Counted from the stretch's first letter, positions 1-9,316 are shown. The stretch: 61,039 nt of DNA from Chlorobiales bacterium (GCA_022360275.1 JAKSDC010000118.1:1-61039), one strand, 5' to 3'. The notes: generated by a model from the sequence alone, not told the origin. Numbers and translations are program-made.

Positions 1-380
1 AAAGCTTCCATGTCATTGTTGTCGTATACGGTTCCTTTATCGGCCGTGAGGGTAGAGGAAGGATTCCCTATGCTGTCAAAAAAAGTAACCTTCAGGCCTT
101 CGTCAAGGTGACGGGTGATTATATCGTTTTTTTTATACTCTGCAAAATGGCCGGCCGTTACCACTGCGTGTATCTTGTCTTCCTTGAATATTTTCATGCT
201 GACGTTCCAGCTTTCCTGAACCGGCTGGTCTTCGCCAAGAAACCTGGTATCAGCTGTGCGGTCTTGAGGTTGCGGTCCGGCACAGCTGATACAGCATAAC
301 AGAAGGCCGAATCCGAAAATACCCGGGAGAGAACGCAAGAGAAAACGTCCCGGTAGTATCCTGAAATGAGCGGTGGTCAA
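1..380 (-). CDS. lptC: LptC-like LPS-export periplasmic protein (3' part missing)
   Basis: About 126 codons run off the left edge. The N-terminus is a short hydrophobic stretch ending in a Cys (LLCCISC, lipobox-like), so an inner-membrane anchored or lipoprotein form is likely. After it comes a beta-rich pattern typical of LptC/DUF1239: ESWN at the domain start, then a stretch like FFDSIGNPSSTLTADKG. LptC hands lipopolysaccharide from the LptBFG ABC transporter to LptA. No ATG fits the signal. TTG codons at 380 or 338 are in frame; 338 gives a compact signal peptide. The gene lies 21 bases downstream of skp on the same strand, probably in one transcript. The function is inferred from the pattern and the envelope-gene context. 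Confidence 0.68.
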   Translation of the reverse strand, partial: MTTAHFRILPGRFLLRSLPGIFGFGLLLCCISCAGPQPQDRTADTRFLGEDQPVQESWNVSMKIFKEDKIHAVVTAGHFAEYKKNDIITRHLDEGLKVTFFDSIGNPSSTLTADKGTVYDNNDMEA

Positions 381-401
381 TTTGGAGCGCTCGTTTCAGG
401 A

Positions 402-953
402 TTATTTCAACTGGCTGATAACCTTGAAAGTGATGTCTGCGGATTTGTCTCCGTATACCATTGCCTGTTTGTCGATAATTACCGAAAAACCCTCTTTTTT
501 GGAAACAGCCTGTACAGCCGTGAGAATTTTCTGACGGATAGGTGCGAAAAGCTCAGCCTTTTTTTTGTCGAGAGCTCCCCCCGGGCCGAATTTTTCCATC
601 TGATACTTCTGGATGTTCTGGTATTTCAGGTTAAGGTCTTTTTCTTTTTGTTCCCTTGCTGTTTTCGAGAGAGACGCTTTCTGTTTTTCGTAACTCGTAG
701 CGGCTGTCTGAAAGTCTTTTTTCAATTTATCAAGTCCTTTTTCCCACTGAGAGCCGGTCGCTTTGAGTATGTTTTCTGCTTTCTTCTTTTCAGGCATCTG
801 ATCGAGGATCTTTGCGACATCGACTACACCTGTTTTCTGATCACCGGGAGCTGCCAGTGCAGAAGGAGCAATTGCAAGCAGGCTTAGAATCAAGGTCATG
901 ATCATCGTACGGGATAGAGACATAAGCGTTGAATTTCTGGACATCATTTTCAT
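402..953 (-). CDS. skp: Skp/OmpH family periplasmic chaperone
   Basis: The 183-residue protein starts with a signal peptide that ends near residue 35 at an AxA site (SALAAPG). A long charged helical region (about 60-120) follows, rich in Lys, Glu and Gln, matching the coiled-coil tentacles of Skp trimers. The C-terminal segment with FSVIIDK and a final D-x-T-F-x-V-I-x-x-L pattern is the usual OmpH ending. Skp holds unfolded outer-membrane proteins on the way to the Bam complex; bamA is also in this window. Several in-frame Met codons (residues 1, 3, 4) leave the exact start open, and no clear ribosome-binding site is seen. It is followed by lptC. Confidence 0.88.
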   Translation of the reverse strand: MKMMSRNSTLMSLSRTMIMTLILSLLAIAPSALAAPGDQKTGVVDVAKILDQMPEKKKAENILKATGSQWEKGLDKLKKDFQTAATSYEKQKASLSKTAREQKEKDLNLKYQNIQKYQMEKFGPGGALDKKKAELFAPIRQKILTAVQAVSKKEGFSVIIDKQAMVYGDKSADITFKVISQLK

Positions 954-1115
954 GGTTGAATTCTTGTTTTGATTAAATGATACCGTGCTTTACCCTCCTT
1001 GCCACGGTTTTCCAAAGGTAATAAAAATCCGCTATAAAAAACTATGCTTGTGCTTGAACTGCAGCAGGCGGTAAAAACGATCGGACAGCATCCTTACGAG
1101 ATGCTTAAGGATATG

Positions 1116-1129
1116 ACGTCAATTGACGT
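1116..1129. repeat. 14-base perfect palindrome upstream of skp
   Basis: ACGTCAATTGACGT is its own reverse complement. It sits between dprA and skp, about 160 bases upstream of the skp start, close to a small hairpin with arms AGCATC/GATGCT at 1087-1105. No T-run follows, so a terminator is unlikely; an operator is possible but unproven. Confidence 0.4.
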
Positions 1130-1209
1130 AAGAACATGTGCCGGATTTCTCACTGCAATATATTCCATACCAGTTGCTTGCCATGCAAGGTGAGCACAGC
1201 GGTTGGATT

Positions 1210-2328
1210 TCAGACACTCTTTCTAAAAAACTGCCCGGGTTGCTGTTCTGCCAGATGTTTGAGCTCGAGTTCAAACAGATGAACAAGGAGCGCTGAAGGA
1301 TCCATGGCTGCTTTTTCTGCAAGCAAATCAATGTGGATCGGTTCCTCATCCAGGTGGTCGAGGACATTTTTTTCTGCCGGTGTTATCGCCGGATTCTTTT
1401 TCTCAGCGGATTGCCTTGTCGAATGCCGTGAAAGGCAAAGTTCGGCAACGATGTCCTCAGCCGTTGCGACAAGCTTCGCATGACCTTTTTCAATCAGTGC
1501 GTTTGTTCCTGAAGATGTATGTGAGAAAATGCTTCCAGGAACGGCAAAGACCTCCCGATTCTGGTCTAAAGCGTAAGATGCTGTAATCAAAGCGCCGCCT
1601 TTTGTGTCCGATTCAACGATCAACGTTCCTTTTGAAAGTCCGGCAATAAGGCGATTTCTTTTTGGGAATTTAGCAGGTATAATGCTGCTTTCCAGCCATT
1701 CCTCGGATACAATTGCCCCCTGTTCGATGATGCGGGGCCAGATTTTGCCTGCAGGGTCAGTATGAGGGTTGTCTACCCCTCCCGCAAGAAAGGCAATGGT
1801 TTGACCATTATGTTCAAGTGCTGTTTTGTGGGCTGCCATATCAATTCCGTAGGCCAGTCCGCTGACAATGGTGAAACCTTCGGTTACAAGGTCACGACAT
1901 ATATGTTCGACGGCTTTCCTGCCGTATTGGGTTGCTTTTCTTGTGCCGACCACTGAAACACAAGGGGCGTGCGCAGGTTTTATGGTGCCCCTGACGAAAA
2001 GGTAGGGTGGAGGATCGAAGATTTCCCTGAGAAGAGGAGGATACAAGGGGTCGTCGATAGTAATGAGGGCTGCGCCATAGCGATCCAGGAGGGAAAGCTG
2101 TCGTTCGGCCGACTGTTTTGCCGTTTCAAGGGTACGGGAATTACGAAGGAATCCGGTCATCGTCTCGGCCAGCTTCAAGCCTATACCCGGAACACGGGCC
2201 AAATCTTCTGTCGGGGTATCGAAAAGTGCAAAAGAGCAGCCGATATGTTTTCGGAGCGTGTTTATTCTTGCCGGACCCAATCCTGGAATCTGTGACAGGA
2301 CAAGAAGAACAATTGCGTCAGAAATCAC
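1210..2328 (-). CDS. dprA: DNA-processing protein DprA/Smf
   Basis: This 372-residue DprA loads RecA onto incoming single-stranded DNA during natural transformation. N-terminal helix-hairpin-helix motifs (GLGPA near 16, PGIGLK near 47) come first. The Rossmann core shows VGTRKATQYG (127-136), SGLAYGIDMAAH (156-167), FPKRNRLIAGLS (221-232) and SDTKGGALITA (240-250). A winged-helix domain closes the protein. All family landmarks are present and the length is normal. Its start overlaps the end of the upstream prenyl synthase gene by 11 bases, so the two are probably translationally coupled. The pairing of a competence protein with isoprenoid genes looks like operon crowding, not a shared pathway. 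Confidence 0.93.
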   Translation of the reverse strand: MISDAIVLLVLSQIPGLGPARINTLRKHIGCSFALFDTPTEDLARVPGIGLKLAETMTGFLRNSRTLETAKQSAERQLSLLDRYGAALITIDDPLYPPLLREIFDPPPYLFVRGTIKPAHAPCVSVVGTRKATQYGRKAVEHICRDLVTEGFTIVSGLAYGIDMAAHKTALEHNGQTIAFLAGGVDNPHTDPAGKIWPRIIEQGAIVSEEWLESSIIPAKFPKRNRLIAGLSKGTLIVESDTKGGALITASYALDQNREVFAVPGSIFSHTSSGTNALIEKGHAKLVATAEDIVAELCLSRHSTRQSAEKKNPAITPAEKNVLDHLDEEPIHIDLLAEKAAMDPSALLVHLFELELKHLAEQQPGQFFRKSV

Positions 2329-3316
2329 GCTTCATAAGTTTGAGAGCGAAGCCTTTGAGATATTCCCTGCCTTCTTCGTAAGGTAAGCTGTCGATAGCAG
2401 AAAGTGCTTCTTCCGTGTCCGTATTGATAAGGTGTCTTGTCTCGCCGAGCACCCCGCATTGTTCATAAATTTCTCTGATTTCAGGTACCCGGTCAGGTGA
2501 AATGCCATTGTTATCGATAACGGACTGGAGCAACTGCCGTTCTGCTCCGGTTGTCAGATCAAGAGAACGGAGAAGCAGGTAGGTCTTTTTACCGTTGATC
2601 ACATCTCCTCCCGGTACCTTTCCGGATTTACCGTCCATGGCCATGATATCAAGGTAATCGTCCTGTACCTGAAACGCTCGTCCGATTTTGTTGCCAAAGG
2701 TAACGAGCCTTTCAAGCTGTTCAGGGTCGGCATCACCGACGATTCCACCTGTCTCGAGCGAGGCGGAAATAAGTCGGCCGGTTTTTTTTGCAATCATATC
2801 GAGATAGTCGGCGATAGTGGCATCTTGACGTTGTTCAAGCTCCATGTCAATCGCCTGTCCTTCACAAATGGTTATATTTGCTTCGTTGAGAATATGGACG
2901 AGTTCGTCATGCCGGGAGGTTTTTGTCTGCAAGGCACACTCGTAGGCGAACGCCATCATCATATCGCCCGATAAAATGGCAGCAGTGGTATCCCATTTTT
3001 TATGAATTGTCGGTCTTCCGTGACGCAGTTCTGCCTGGTCCATGATATCGTCGTGCACCAGTGTGAAATTGTGGAGAATCTCGATGGCAAGGGCGGTATT
3101 CAGTGCATTCGAACTCGACCCACATACGGCTTCACAGGCAAGAAGCGTAAGAAACGGGCGGATTCTTTTTCCCTTGCCGGCCAGAATATACCGGGCTGGC
3201 GCATAAAGGCTTTCGGGAGATTTTTTTGTAAGACAGTTGCCGAGTGCATCGTTGATGCGTTTGTAGTACTGCTGGTATTTTTGTTCAACCTGTTCAATGG
3301 TTACACTGATATTCAT
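2318..3316 (-). CDS. Trans-prenyl diphosphate synthase, probably geranylgeranyl diphosphate synthase
   Basis: The 332-residue all-helical prenyl transferase condenses IPP with allylic diphosphates. The first Asp-rich motif is DDIMD (89-93); the second is in QVQDDYLDIM (about 217-226). GKGKRIRP near residue 48 binds diphosphate. Phe84 sits five residues before the first motif, and no two-residue insertion is present in that motif. In known enzymes an aromatic residue there limits the product to about C20, so GGPP for bacteriochlorophyll tails, carotenoids and quinones is the likely product; this is inference. It lies between fni (8 bases upstream) and dprA (overlapping), forming an isoprenoid operon with fni. 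Confidence 0.85.
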   Translation of the reverse strand: MNISVTIEQVEQKYQQYYKRINDALGNCLTKKSPESLYAPARYILAGKGKRIRPFLTLLACEAVCGSSSNALNTALAIEILHNFTLVHDDIMDQAELRHGRPTIHKKWDTTAAILSGDMMMAFAYECALQTKTSRHDELVHILNEANITICEGQAIDMELEQRQDATIADYLDMIAKKTGRLISASLETGGIVGDADPEQLERLVTFGNKIGRAFQVQDDYLDIMAMDGKSGKVPGGDVINGKKTYLLLRSLDLTTGAERQLLQSVIDNNGISPDRVPEIREIYEQCGVLGETRHLINTDTEEALSAIDSLPYEEGREYLKGFALKLMKRDF

Positions 3317-3323
3317 TACGGCA

Positions 3324-4397
3324 CTATTCTTTTTTTGATGAAATAGGGGTTTGCTGCAACTGTTGTATGTCTTTGGCTCCCGTGAGAAACATTACCGCCC
3401 TGAGATCGTTCATCCAGGTTACAATGGTTTCTTCAAGCCGGCAATCATGGAGAGCTTTGAGCATCATGCCGGCAGACGCACAGAGGTCGGCTCCAAGTGC
3501 AATTGCTTTTGCAATATCGATGCCGTTGGAAATGCCTCCCGATGCAATGACCCCGATATGCCGGTATTCCCGCTTGTTCTTTTTAAGTGCCGCAATATCG
3601 GTAAGGCACCGGCTCGTCGGTATACCCCAGTTGAGCAGTTCGCCAAGTGCGGAAGGGCTGAACCGGTTTTCATGCTGAAACTTTTGCAGATACCGTTCTT
3701 CCTCAACTTTTTGCCAACTGATTCCTCCTGCTCCGGCAACATCGATGATTTGAACACCGGCATCGGCGAGGGCGGCGGCGGTTCCGGGCGAAATGCCGCA
3801 GCCGACCTCTTTAGCTATAACCGGGACTTTTAGGGTTCGTACAAGTTGCTGCAGTTCTTCGAGAAAGTTTTTGAAATTGGTATTTCCCTCGGGCTGGAAA
3901 AGCTCCTGTGCAGGGTTGAGGTGGATAATCAGTCCGTCTGCACGAACAATGTCGACAAGGAGCCCGAGTTCCTGATCTGTAAGGCCTTTTGCCACCTCGG
4001 GTGCTCCGATGTTTGCCAGCACGGGAACGGATGGGGCAACATGACGAACAACACGGAAGCTCTCTCTGTATGACGAGTTTTCAAGTGCCTGGCGCATGCT
4101 TCCTACTCCAAGAGGAATATTCAGCTTTTGAGCAGTTTCAGCAAATGAGCGGTTCAGGTGCTCGGCTTTGTCGTATCCGCCGGTCATGGAGGATATCATG
4201 AAAGGATACGATATCCGGCAGCCGAAAAGGCTTGTAGAAAGATCTATTTCACTGTGATTTATTTCCGGGGCAGCGTTGTGTGTAAACTCGTACTGTTCGA
4301 AACCGGTTGTTTTGCTGTCGAACCCAACGTTCTTGTTAAGGCAGGTTTCAACGTGACTCTGCTTGCGGTCAACCGTTATGGTTGTGGATTCGTTCAT
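3324..4397 (-). CDS. fni: Type 2 isopentenyl-diphosphate delta-isomerase (FMN)
   Basis: The enzyme interconverts IPP and DMAPP using reduced FMN. Its TIM barrel shows SSMTGGY near residue 69, GVGSMRQAL near 95, a central VIAKEVGCG stretch, DVAGAGG and the C-terminal FMN-phosphate site ASGGISNG. I chose the ATG at 4397, giving 357 residues, the usual family length. The frame is open to 4496, but that extension has no family character and overlaps the divergent permease start. It precedes the prenyl synthase by 8 bases. IspH also occurs in this window, so the methylerythritol pathway supplies the substrates. Confidence 0.92.
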   Translation of the reverse strand: MNESTTITVDRKQSHVETCLNKNVGFDSKTTGFEQYEFTHNAAPEINHSEIDLSTSLFGCRISYPFMISSMTGGYDKAEHLNRSFAETAQKLNIPLGVGSMRQALENSSYRESFRVVRHVAPSVPVLANIGAPEVAKGLTDQELGLLVDIVRADGLIIHLNPAQELFQPEGNTNFKNFLEELQQLVRTLKVPVIAKEVGCGISPGTAAALADAGVQIIDVAGAGGISWQKVEEERYLQKFQHENRFSPSALGELLNWGIPTSRCLTDIAALKKNKREYRHIGVIASGGISNGIDIAKAIALGADLCASAGMMLKALHDCRLEETIVTWMNDLRAVMFLTGAKDIQQLQQTPISSKKE

Positions 4398-4494
4398 CCT
4401 GTTTTCTGGTGATAATAACAGTTTCTTCGTGCCGTAGCGGTATAAAATATATAACTTACAATGTAATAATATATCCTTAAAACCATCCTGATCC

Positions 4495-5763
4495 ATGTTC
4501 GGAACCCTGCTTTCTATAGGGTTACGTCACCTGCTTGGACGCAAAAGACAGACGCTGACCACTATTGCCGGCGTTGCAGTCAGTACCATGGTCCTGATTA
4601 CAACTATTTCACTGACAAGAGGTCTTCTGGATTCTTTTGTTGAAACGATTGTCGATGTTGCGCCGCATATAACGATCAAGGGAGAGCCAGTCGAGTCTCT
4701 ACCGGTTGACCTTCTGAGCGATTCCGAATTGTTGCGCCATGCTTTTGTCGATGAGAATATACAAAAAGAGGAGCGTAAAGAGGTACGCAACTATCGACAG
4801 ATTCTGAGCATTCTGGATTCGGAAAACTATGCCGAAGAGGTTGTTGCTGTATCACCGTATGTTGAGTCGAGGGTGATTGTGGTAAAAGGCAGCAAAAACG
4901 AGCCGATATCCATGAAAGGGGTGGTGATAGAGCAGGAAAACGCAATCAGCGGCATTGAGGACCGACTGACTGCAGGTGATCTTGCGTTTTTCGAGAAAAC
5001 ACCAAACGCTCTTCTTGTTGGGAGAACGGTGGCTGTGGATATGGGACTCGAATTGCATGACGAAGTGACTGTCGTGCCGGTATCGGGCCCGACGCGTCAA
5101 TGCAAGGTGGCCGGTATTTTTTTCTCCGGCGTGAACGCAGTTGATAATACGGTTTTTGTATCGCTGAAGTTCGGACAGATTCTTGAAAACCTTCCGGCGG
5201 GCAAGGTTTCCGGGGTGGGGCTCAAGGTTGCGGATCCTCTGGTCAATGAGCGGCTTGCAGCCGGGCTTGAGCGGGTTACCGGTTATAATTGTGTTACATG
5301 GCAGGAAGAAAACGCCAGTGTTCTTTCCCTGTTCAACCGTATCGGCTACATTGTTTTTTCTCTTGTTGCTTTTGTAGGTGTGGTTTCCGGTTTTGGAGTA
5401 GCGAATATCCTGGTAACGACAGTTTTTGAAAAAAGCCGTGACATAGCGATTATGAAATCCTACGGCTTTTCGGCAGGCGCTCTTGTCGGCATGTTTATTC
5501 TCGAAGGTTTTTTCGTCGGTTTTGCTGGAGCCCTTGCCGGCGGCGTTCTGGCAACGGGATCAATCAGTTTTCTCGCAAATATTCCGGTGGAAGCATCGCA
5601 AGGACCGTTAACGAAAACCGGTTTTAGTATGTCATGGAATCCGCTTTATTTTTTGTTCGTGATTTTTCTGACGGTTCTCATAAGCACCATAGCGGCAACC
5701 ATTCCTTCGACGAGAGCTGCAAAACTTGAGCCGGTGCAGGTGCTCCGCGACAGCAGCCTTTAA
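4495..5763 (+). CDS. Lipoprotein-release ABC permease (LolC/LolE, FtsX fold)
   Basis: The 422-residue inner-membrane permease has one N-terminal membrane segment (about 22-45), a periplasmic domain of roughly 230 residues and three C-terminal membrane segments of the FtsX type. The C-terminal cytoplasmic loop carries FEKSRDIAIMKSYGFS, the usual contact with the ATPase. LolCDE extracts mature lipoproteins from the inner membrane and gives them to LolA. A LolD-like ATPase is encoded separately at 46814-47515. A MacB-like role cannot be excluded from sequence alone. It is transcribed divergently from fni, with an AT-rich region of about 97 bases between the two starts. Confidence 0.82.
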   Translation: MFGTLLSIGLRHLLGRKRQTLTTIAGVAVSTMVLITTISLTRGLLDSFVETIVDVAPHITIKGEPVESLPVDLLSDSELLRHAFVDENIQKEERKEVRNYRQILSILDSENYAEEVVAVSPYVESRVIVVKGSKNEPISMKGVVIEQENAISGIEDRLTAGDLAFFEKTPNALLVGRTVAVDMGLELHDEVTVVPVSGPTRQCKVAGIFFSGVNAVDNTVFVSLKFGQILENLPAGKVSGVGLKVADPLVNERLAAGLERVTGYNCVTWQEENASVLSLFNRIGYIVFSLVAFVGVVSGFGVANILVTTVFEKSRDIAIMKSYGFSAGALVGMFILEGFFVGFAGALAGGVLATGSISFLANIPVEASQGPLTKTGFSMSWNPLYFLFVIFLTVLISTIAATIPSTRAAKLEPVQVLRDSSL

Positions 5764-5930
5764 GGAACCTCTGAAAACCTGCTGTGCAGCTTGATTGCCG
5801 CGTTGACCGATGCTCGGAATCCTCGTGTACTTTGTCTACACTCCGGTTTCTGCGCGCTCCGTCCGTCTCGTACTCAGGCCGCTCACAACGATTTTTAGAA
5901 GCGTTCATCGGTTGATTACTGTTTTCTTGG
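5764..5930. repeat. Possible dispersed intergenic repeat
   Basis: The non-coding stretch after the permease opens with AACCTCTGAAAACC and continues with blocks such as GACCGATGCTCGGAATCC. It resembles intergenic repeat sequence I have seen in several bacterial genomes, but I cannot align it here and see no full-length second copy in this window. Confidence 0.25.
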
Positions 5931-5989
5931 CTCTCTCATTTACCGGTAAGCGAAGCACTTGACAAGTGTACACTGTGCACGCAATTACA

Positions 5990-6021
5990 TCTCAACAGCT
6001 CAACACATCAACAGTTCAACA
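5990..6021. repeat. Four-unit 8-base tandem repeat (NNTCAACA)
   Basis: Four consecutive 8-base units share TCAACA with variable first two bases (tc, gc, ca, gt). They lie just downstream of the converging stop of the ABC exporter. A palindromic pair CACTTG/CAAGTG lies nearby at 5956-5968. No coding role is visible. Confidence 0.7.
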
Positions 6022-6042
6022 AAAAAACTGCCAACTGATATA

Positions 6043-7869
6043 CTACCCCGTCCGCAGGTGTATCTTCTCGGGATGCTGGAGGAGATAGAGTTTGTAGTAA
6101 AGACCTTTTTCCGCAAGCAGCTGTTGATGGGAGCCGATTTCCTTGATGGCGCCTTTATGCATGACGATAATCCTGTCGGCATGCTGCACTGTCGACAGGC
6201 GGTGAGCGATGATAATCGAAGTACGGTTTTTCATGAGATTTGCTGTTGCTGCCTCTATGAGCTGTTCTGTTTCGGTATCAACCGAACTGGTTGCTTCGTC
6301 GAGAACAAGTATTTCCGGATTGTAAAGAAGGGCACGCACAAAAGCAATAAGCTGTTTCTGTCCCGCCGAAAGCCCTGCTCCGTTTTCATTAACATGATAC
6401 TCATAGCCGCCGGGCAGTTGTTCGATAAAACGATCTGCGCCGACAGTTTTTGCGGCATGACGGATTTCTTCATCGGATACGCCGGGTTTGCCGAACGAGA
6501 GGTTTGCCTTTATGGTGCCCGAAAACAGAAAAACGTCCTGCATAACGACGCCCACAACCTTTCGGAGCGATTGTTCGGGTATTTGTGACAGTTCTGTTCC
6601 GTCAATCGTAATTGAGCCTTTCCGTTGACCATACAGCTTCGAAAGAACGTTGATGATGGTTGTTTTGCCGCTGCCTGTCGAGCCTACAATGGCGACTTTT
6701 TCTCCCCGTTTTACCCTGAAGGAGATATTTTTGAGTATCCAGTTATCGTTATTGTAGGCGAACCAGACGTTGGTAAAGACGATTTCGTCCCGGAAAGACT
6801 CAAGCATTCGAGGGTTCTCGGGTTCTTCAACGATATCTTTTTCATCGAGCAGCCTGAAGATTCTGTCTGAGCTTGCCAGAGCAGTTTGGAGGATATTGAA
6901 TCGGTCGGAAAGGTGTTGAAGAGGACGGAAAAAAAGCCAGATGTACTGGACAAAAGAGATGACAACCCCGAGAGTAATATCCCCTTTCAGCATGCGCACG
7001 CCGCTGTACCAGATGACAAGCCCGGCTGCTATCGAGCTGAGCAGATCGATGAGCGGGAAGTATACCGAAAAATAAAAAATCGTTCTGATATTGGCATCCC
7101 TGTATTCCTTGTTGATGGCGACATGTTTTTTGTATTCACTCTCGCCCCGGTCGAAGAGCTGGACGATGTTTATGCCCGAGATGTGTTCCTGAAAAAACGA
7201 ATTGAGCTTTGCAAGATGTCCCCTCACCTCCTGAAAGGCCTTGCGAACCTTGCTCTTGAAAGTAAGCGTAGCATAGATCATCAGGGGGAGAATGCTCAGA
7301 ACGATCAGCGTCAGTTCCCAGTCTATAAAAAACATGAGGACGACGATAAACAAAAGCTGCATGATATCGCCGATAATCGTCACGATGCCGCTTGAGAGCA
7401 TCTCGTTCAGCGCTTCGACATCGTTGGTCGCCCTTGTGATCAGTCTGCCTGCCGGGTTTCGGTCGTAAAACCGTATAGAAAGTTTCTGCAGGTGACGGAA
7501 AATATCCATTCGCAGATTGAGAATGGCTTTCTGACCGATAAGCTGGGTAAGATACGTCGCAGCGTACTGCTTAAAACCATCCAGCAGTATTATTCCGAGC
7601 AGCACAAGGCTGATAAGGGCAAGTCCGTTGATATTGCCCTTTGCGATGTAATCGTCAATTGCCAGCTTGGTAATATAGGGCCTCAGCGGCCCGAGGATCG
7701 AGCCCGCAAAAGTTATGAGAATTGCCCAGAAAAGCAGGTGTTTATATGGCTTGACGTATGACAGCAGCCGTGAGATGATGTAACGGTCAGCGGATTTTTT
7801 GCTGCCGGTCGAAAGAAGTTCGTCTTTCTGCTGCTGAAACCCTCTTTTCGTATCGTGCCCGTCGTTCAT
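6043..7869 (-). CDS. ABC exporter with fused membrane and ATPase domains (MsbA-like)
   Basis: This half-transporter of about 608 residues has six membrane segments in the first 320 residues followed by one nucleotide-binding domain. Walker A is GSTGSGKTT (about 396-404), the signature is LSAGQKQ (about 500), Walker B is ILVLDEA (about 520) and the switch His is in AHRLST (about 555). Such homodimers export lipid A, other lipids or drugs; the neighbouring envelope genes favour a lipid or glycolipid, but the substrate is not readable. I chose the ATG at 7869, after GAGAG. The upstream ATG at 7938 would overlap glmM by 50 bases. It is co-directional with glmM, 19 bases away. Confidence 0.85.
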   Translation of the reverse strand: MNDGHDTKRGFQQQKDELLSTGSKKSADRYIISRLLSYVKPYKHLLFWAILITFAGSILGPLRPYITKLAIDDYIAKGNINGLALISLVLLGIILLDGFKQYAATYLTQLIGQKAILNLRMDIFRHLQKLSIRFYDRNPAGRLITRATNDVEALNEMLSSGIVTIIGDIMQLLFIVVLMFFIDWELTLIVLSILPLMIYATLTFKSKVRKAFQEVRGHLAKLNSFFQEHISGINIVQLFDRGESEYKKHVAINKEYRDANIRTIFYFSVYFPLIDLLSSIAAGLVIWYSGVRMLKGDITLGVVISFVQYIWLFFRPLQHLSDRFNILQTALASSDRIFRLLDEKDIVEEPENPRMLESFRDEIVFTNVWFAYNNDNWILKNISFRVKRGEKVAIVGSTGSGKTTIINVLSKLYGQRKGSITIDGTELSQIPEQSLRKVVGVVMQDVFLFSGTIKANLSFGKPGVSDEEIRHAAKTVGADRFIEQLPGGYEYHVNENGAGLSAGQKQLIAFVRALLYNPEILVLDEATSSVDTETEQLIEAATANLMKNRTSIIIAHRLSTVQHADRIIVMHKGAIKEIGSHQQLLAEKGLYYKLYLLQHPEKIHLRTG

Positions 7870-7888
7870 ACACTGCGCTCTCGTGTTG

Positions 7889-9316
7889 TCATAAGGTACC
7901 GATTCTTGATTCGATCTCCCGGCGGAATGTTTCGGCAAGCGTTTCTGCTCGTTCGATGCTTTTGGCCTCCGTGTATATTCTAAGAACAGGTTCGGTGTTT
8001 GATGGTCTCACGTGTACCCACTCTTCGGAAAAATCCAGTTTCATGCCGTCCTGCATATTGACGGAAGCTTCGGAATAGGCTGATGCAATTGTCGACAGCA
8101 TGTCCTGAAGGTTTTCCGGTTTGCGGGCAAGTCGGACCTTTTGTTTTGCCATAAAATAATCCGGGAACTGTTTTCTGAAACCCGAAAGCGTTTTGTTTTC
8201 CGGATTCTTTTCCCGCCAATCTGTGAATGCCTGAAGCATGAGCGCAATACCTGCGAGAGCATCCCTTCCGTAATGCAATTCGGGAAGAATGATTCCTCCA
8301 TTGCCTTCGCCACCGATAACGGCTCCTTTTTCTTTCATCAAGGCAACGACATTTGCTTCGCCGACTTTAGCACTGTAGCATGTCTGGCCGTGCTTTTCGG
8401 CTATATCACGAAGCGCCCGGCTGCTCGAGAGGTTATTTGCGACAGGCCCTTGCTTGTGCCGCAGATAAAAATCGGCACAAGCAACCAGAGAATACTCTTC
8501 GCCGAAAAGCGAGCCGTCCTCACATATCAGTGCCAAACGGTCCACATCGGGATCTACGACAACTGCCAGATCACACTGTTTTTCCTTCAACGCTTCAATG
8601 GTTGGGGTGAGATGCTCTGCAACAGGTTCCGGGTTTCTGGGAAAAAGTCCGGTGCCGTTGCAGAATATGGTCTCGATCTCTTCGACGCCAAGCTGCTTGC
8701 ACAGTTCGGGGACGATCAATGAGCCGGCACCTTCAACGGCATCAATGAGAATCCTGAAGTGCTGTGCGGCGATTTTCTTCGTGTCAACGAAGGGTAATGC
8801 AAGGATTCGCCTGATATGTTCCCGGTCATAACCATGGTTGTGCTCCAGCAGGCCGACATGTTCCCAGTCGGCAAGAGCAAACTGCTGTTTTCTGGAGATG
8901 TCGAGCAGCTGCCGGACTGCACTTTCATCGAGGAACTCTCCTTTGCTGTCGAGCAGCTTCAGTGCGTTCCATTCAACGGGGTTGTGTGATGCGGTGATAA
9001 TTATTCCGCCGTCAGCCTTTTCCGCGGCAGTGGCAATTTCCACAGTTGGGGTTGTTGCTATGCCGAGGTCGATGACACGACAGCCGCATAGAGCCATTGC
9101 ACTGCTGACAAGGGTTCGAATAGCGTTTCCTGTCGGACGTGTATCCCTTCCGATAACGATTTTAGGATTATTCGGATCAAGTCCTGCTGGTGTTTCGCTG
9201 TTGCTCCGGGAAGACAGCCACGTTGCAAAAGCCTGTGCAAACGTTACAAGGTCCGCAGGTGTGAGGCTTTTGCCGACGATACCCCGGATGCCGGAAACAC
9301 TGATCATAAGGCTCAT
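7889..9316 (-). CDS. glmM: Phosphoglucosamine mutase / phosphohexomutase
   Basis: The 475-residue alpha-D-phosphohexomutase moves phosphate between C6 and C1 of a sugar, probably glucosamine for UDP-GlcNAc. The four family loops are present: catalytic serine in TASHN (Ser110), metal site DPDVDR (255-260), sugar-specificity loop GGEGNGGIILPE, and phosphate loop RPSNTEPVLR near the C-terminus. The active-site loop reads TASHNPVEWNALK; many bacterial GlmM proteins have D-N-G at the WNA position, so the form is closer to the archaeal or mixed PGM/PMM branch. A phosphomannomutase role is possible. A second mutase lies at 35091-36473. Confidence 0.82.
   Translation of the reverse strand: MSLMISVSGIRGIVGKSLTPADLVTFAQAFATWLSSRSNSETPAGLDPNNPKIVIGRDTRPTGNAIRTLVSSAMALCGCRVIDLGIATTPTVEIATAAEKADGGIIITASHNPVEWNALKLLDSKGEFLDESAVRQLLDISRKQQFALADWEHVGLLEHNHGYDREHIRRILALPFVDTKKIAAQHFRILIDAVEGAGSLIVPELCKQLGVEEIETIFCNGTGLFPRNPEPVAEHLTPTIEALKEKQCDLAVVVDPDVDRLALICEDGSLFGEEYSLVACADFYLRHKQGPVANNLSSSRALRDIAEKHGQTCYSAKVGEANVVALMKEKGAVIGGEGNGGIILPELHYGRDALAGIALMLQAFTDWREKNPENKTLSGFRKQFPDYFMAKQKVRLARKPENLQDMLSTIASAYSEASVNMQDGMKLDFSEEWVHVRPSNTEPVLRIYTEAKSIERAETLAETFRREIESRIGTL

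Noticed and set aside
1044..1193. 49-codon plus-strand frame between dprA and skp
   Set aside because: No ribosome-binding site, no family character and it lies in the probable regulatory region of skp; not annotated as a gene.
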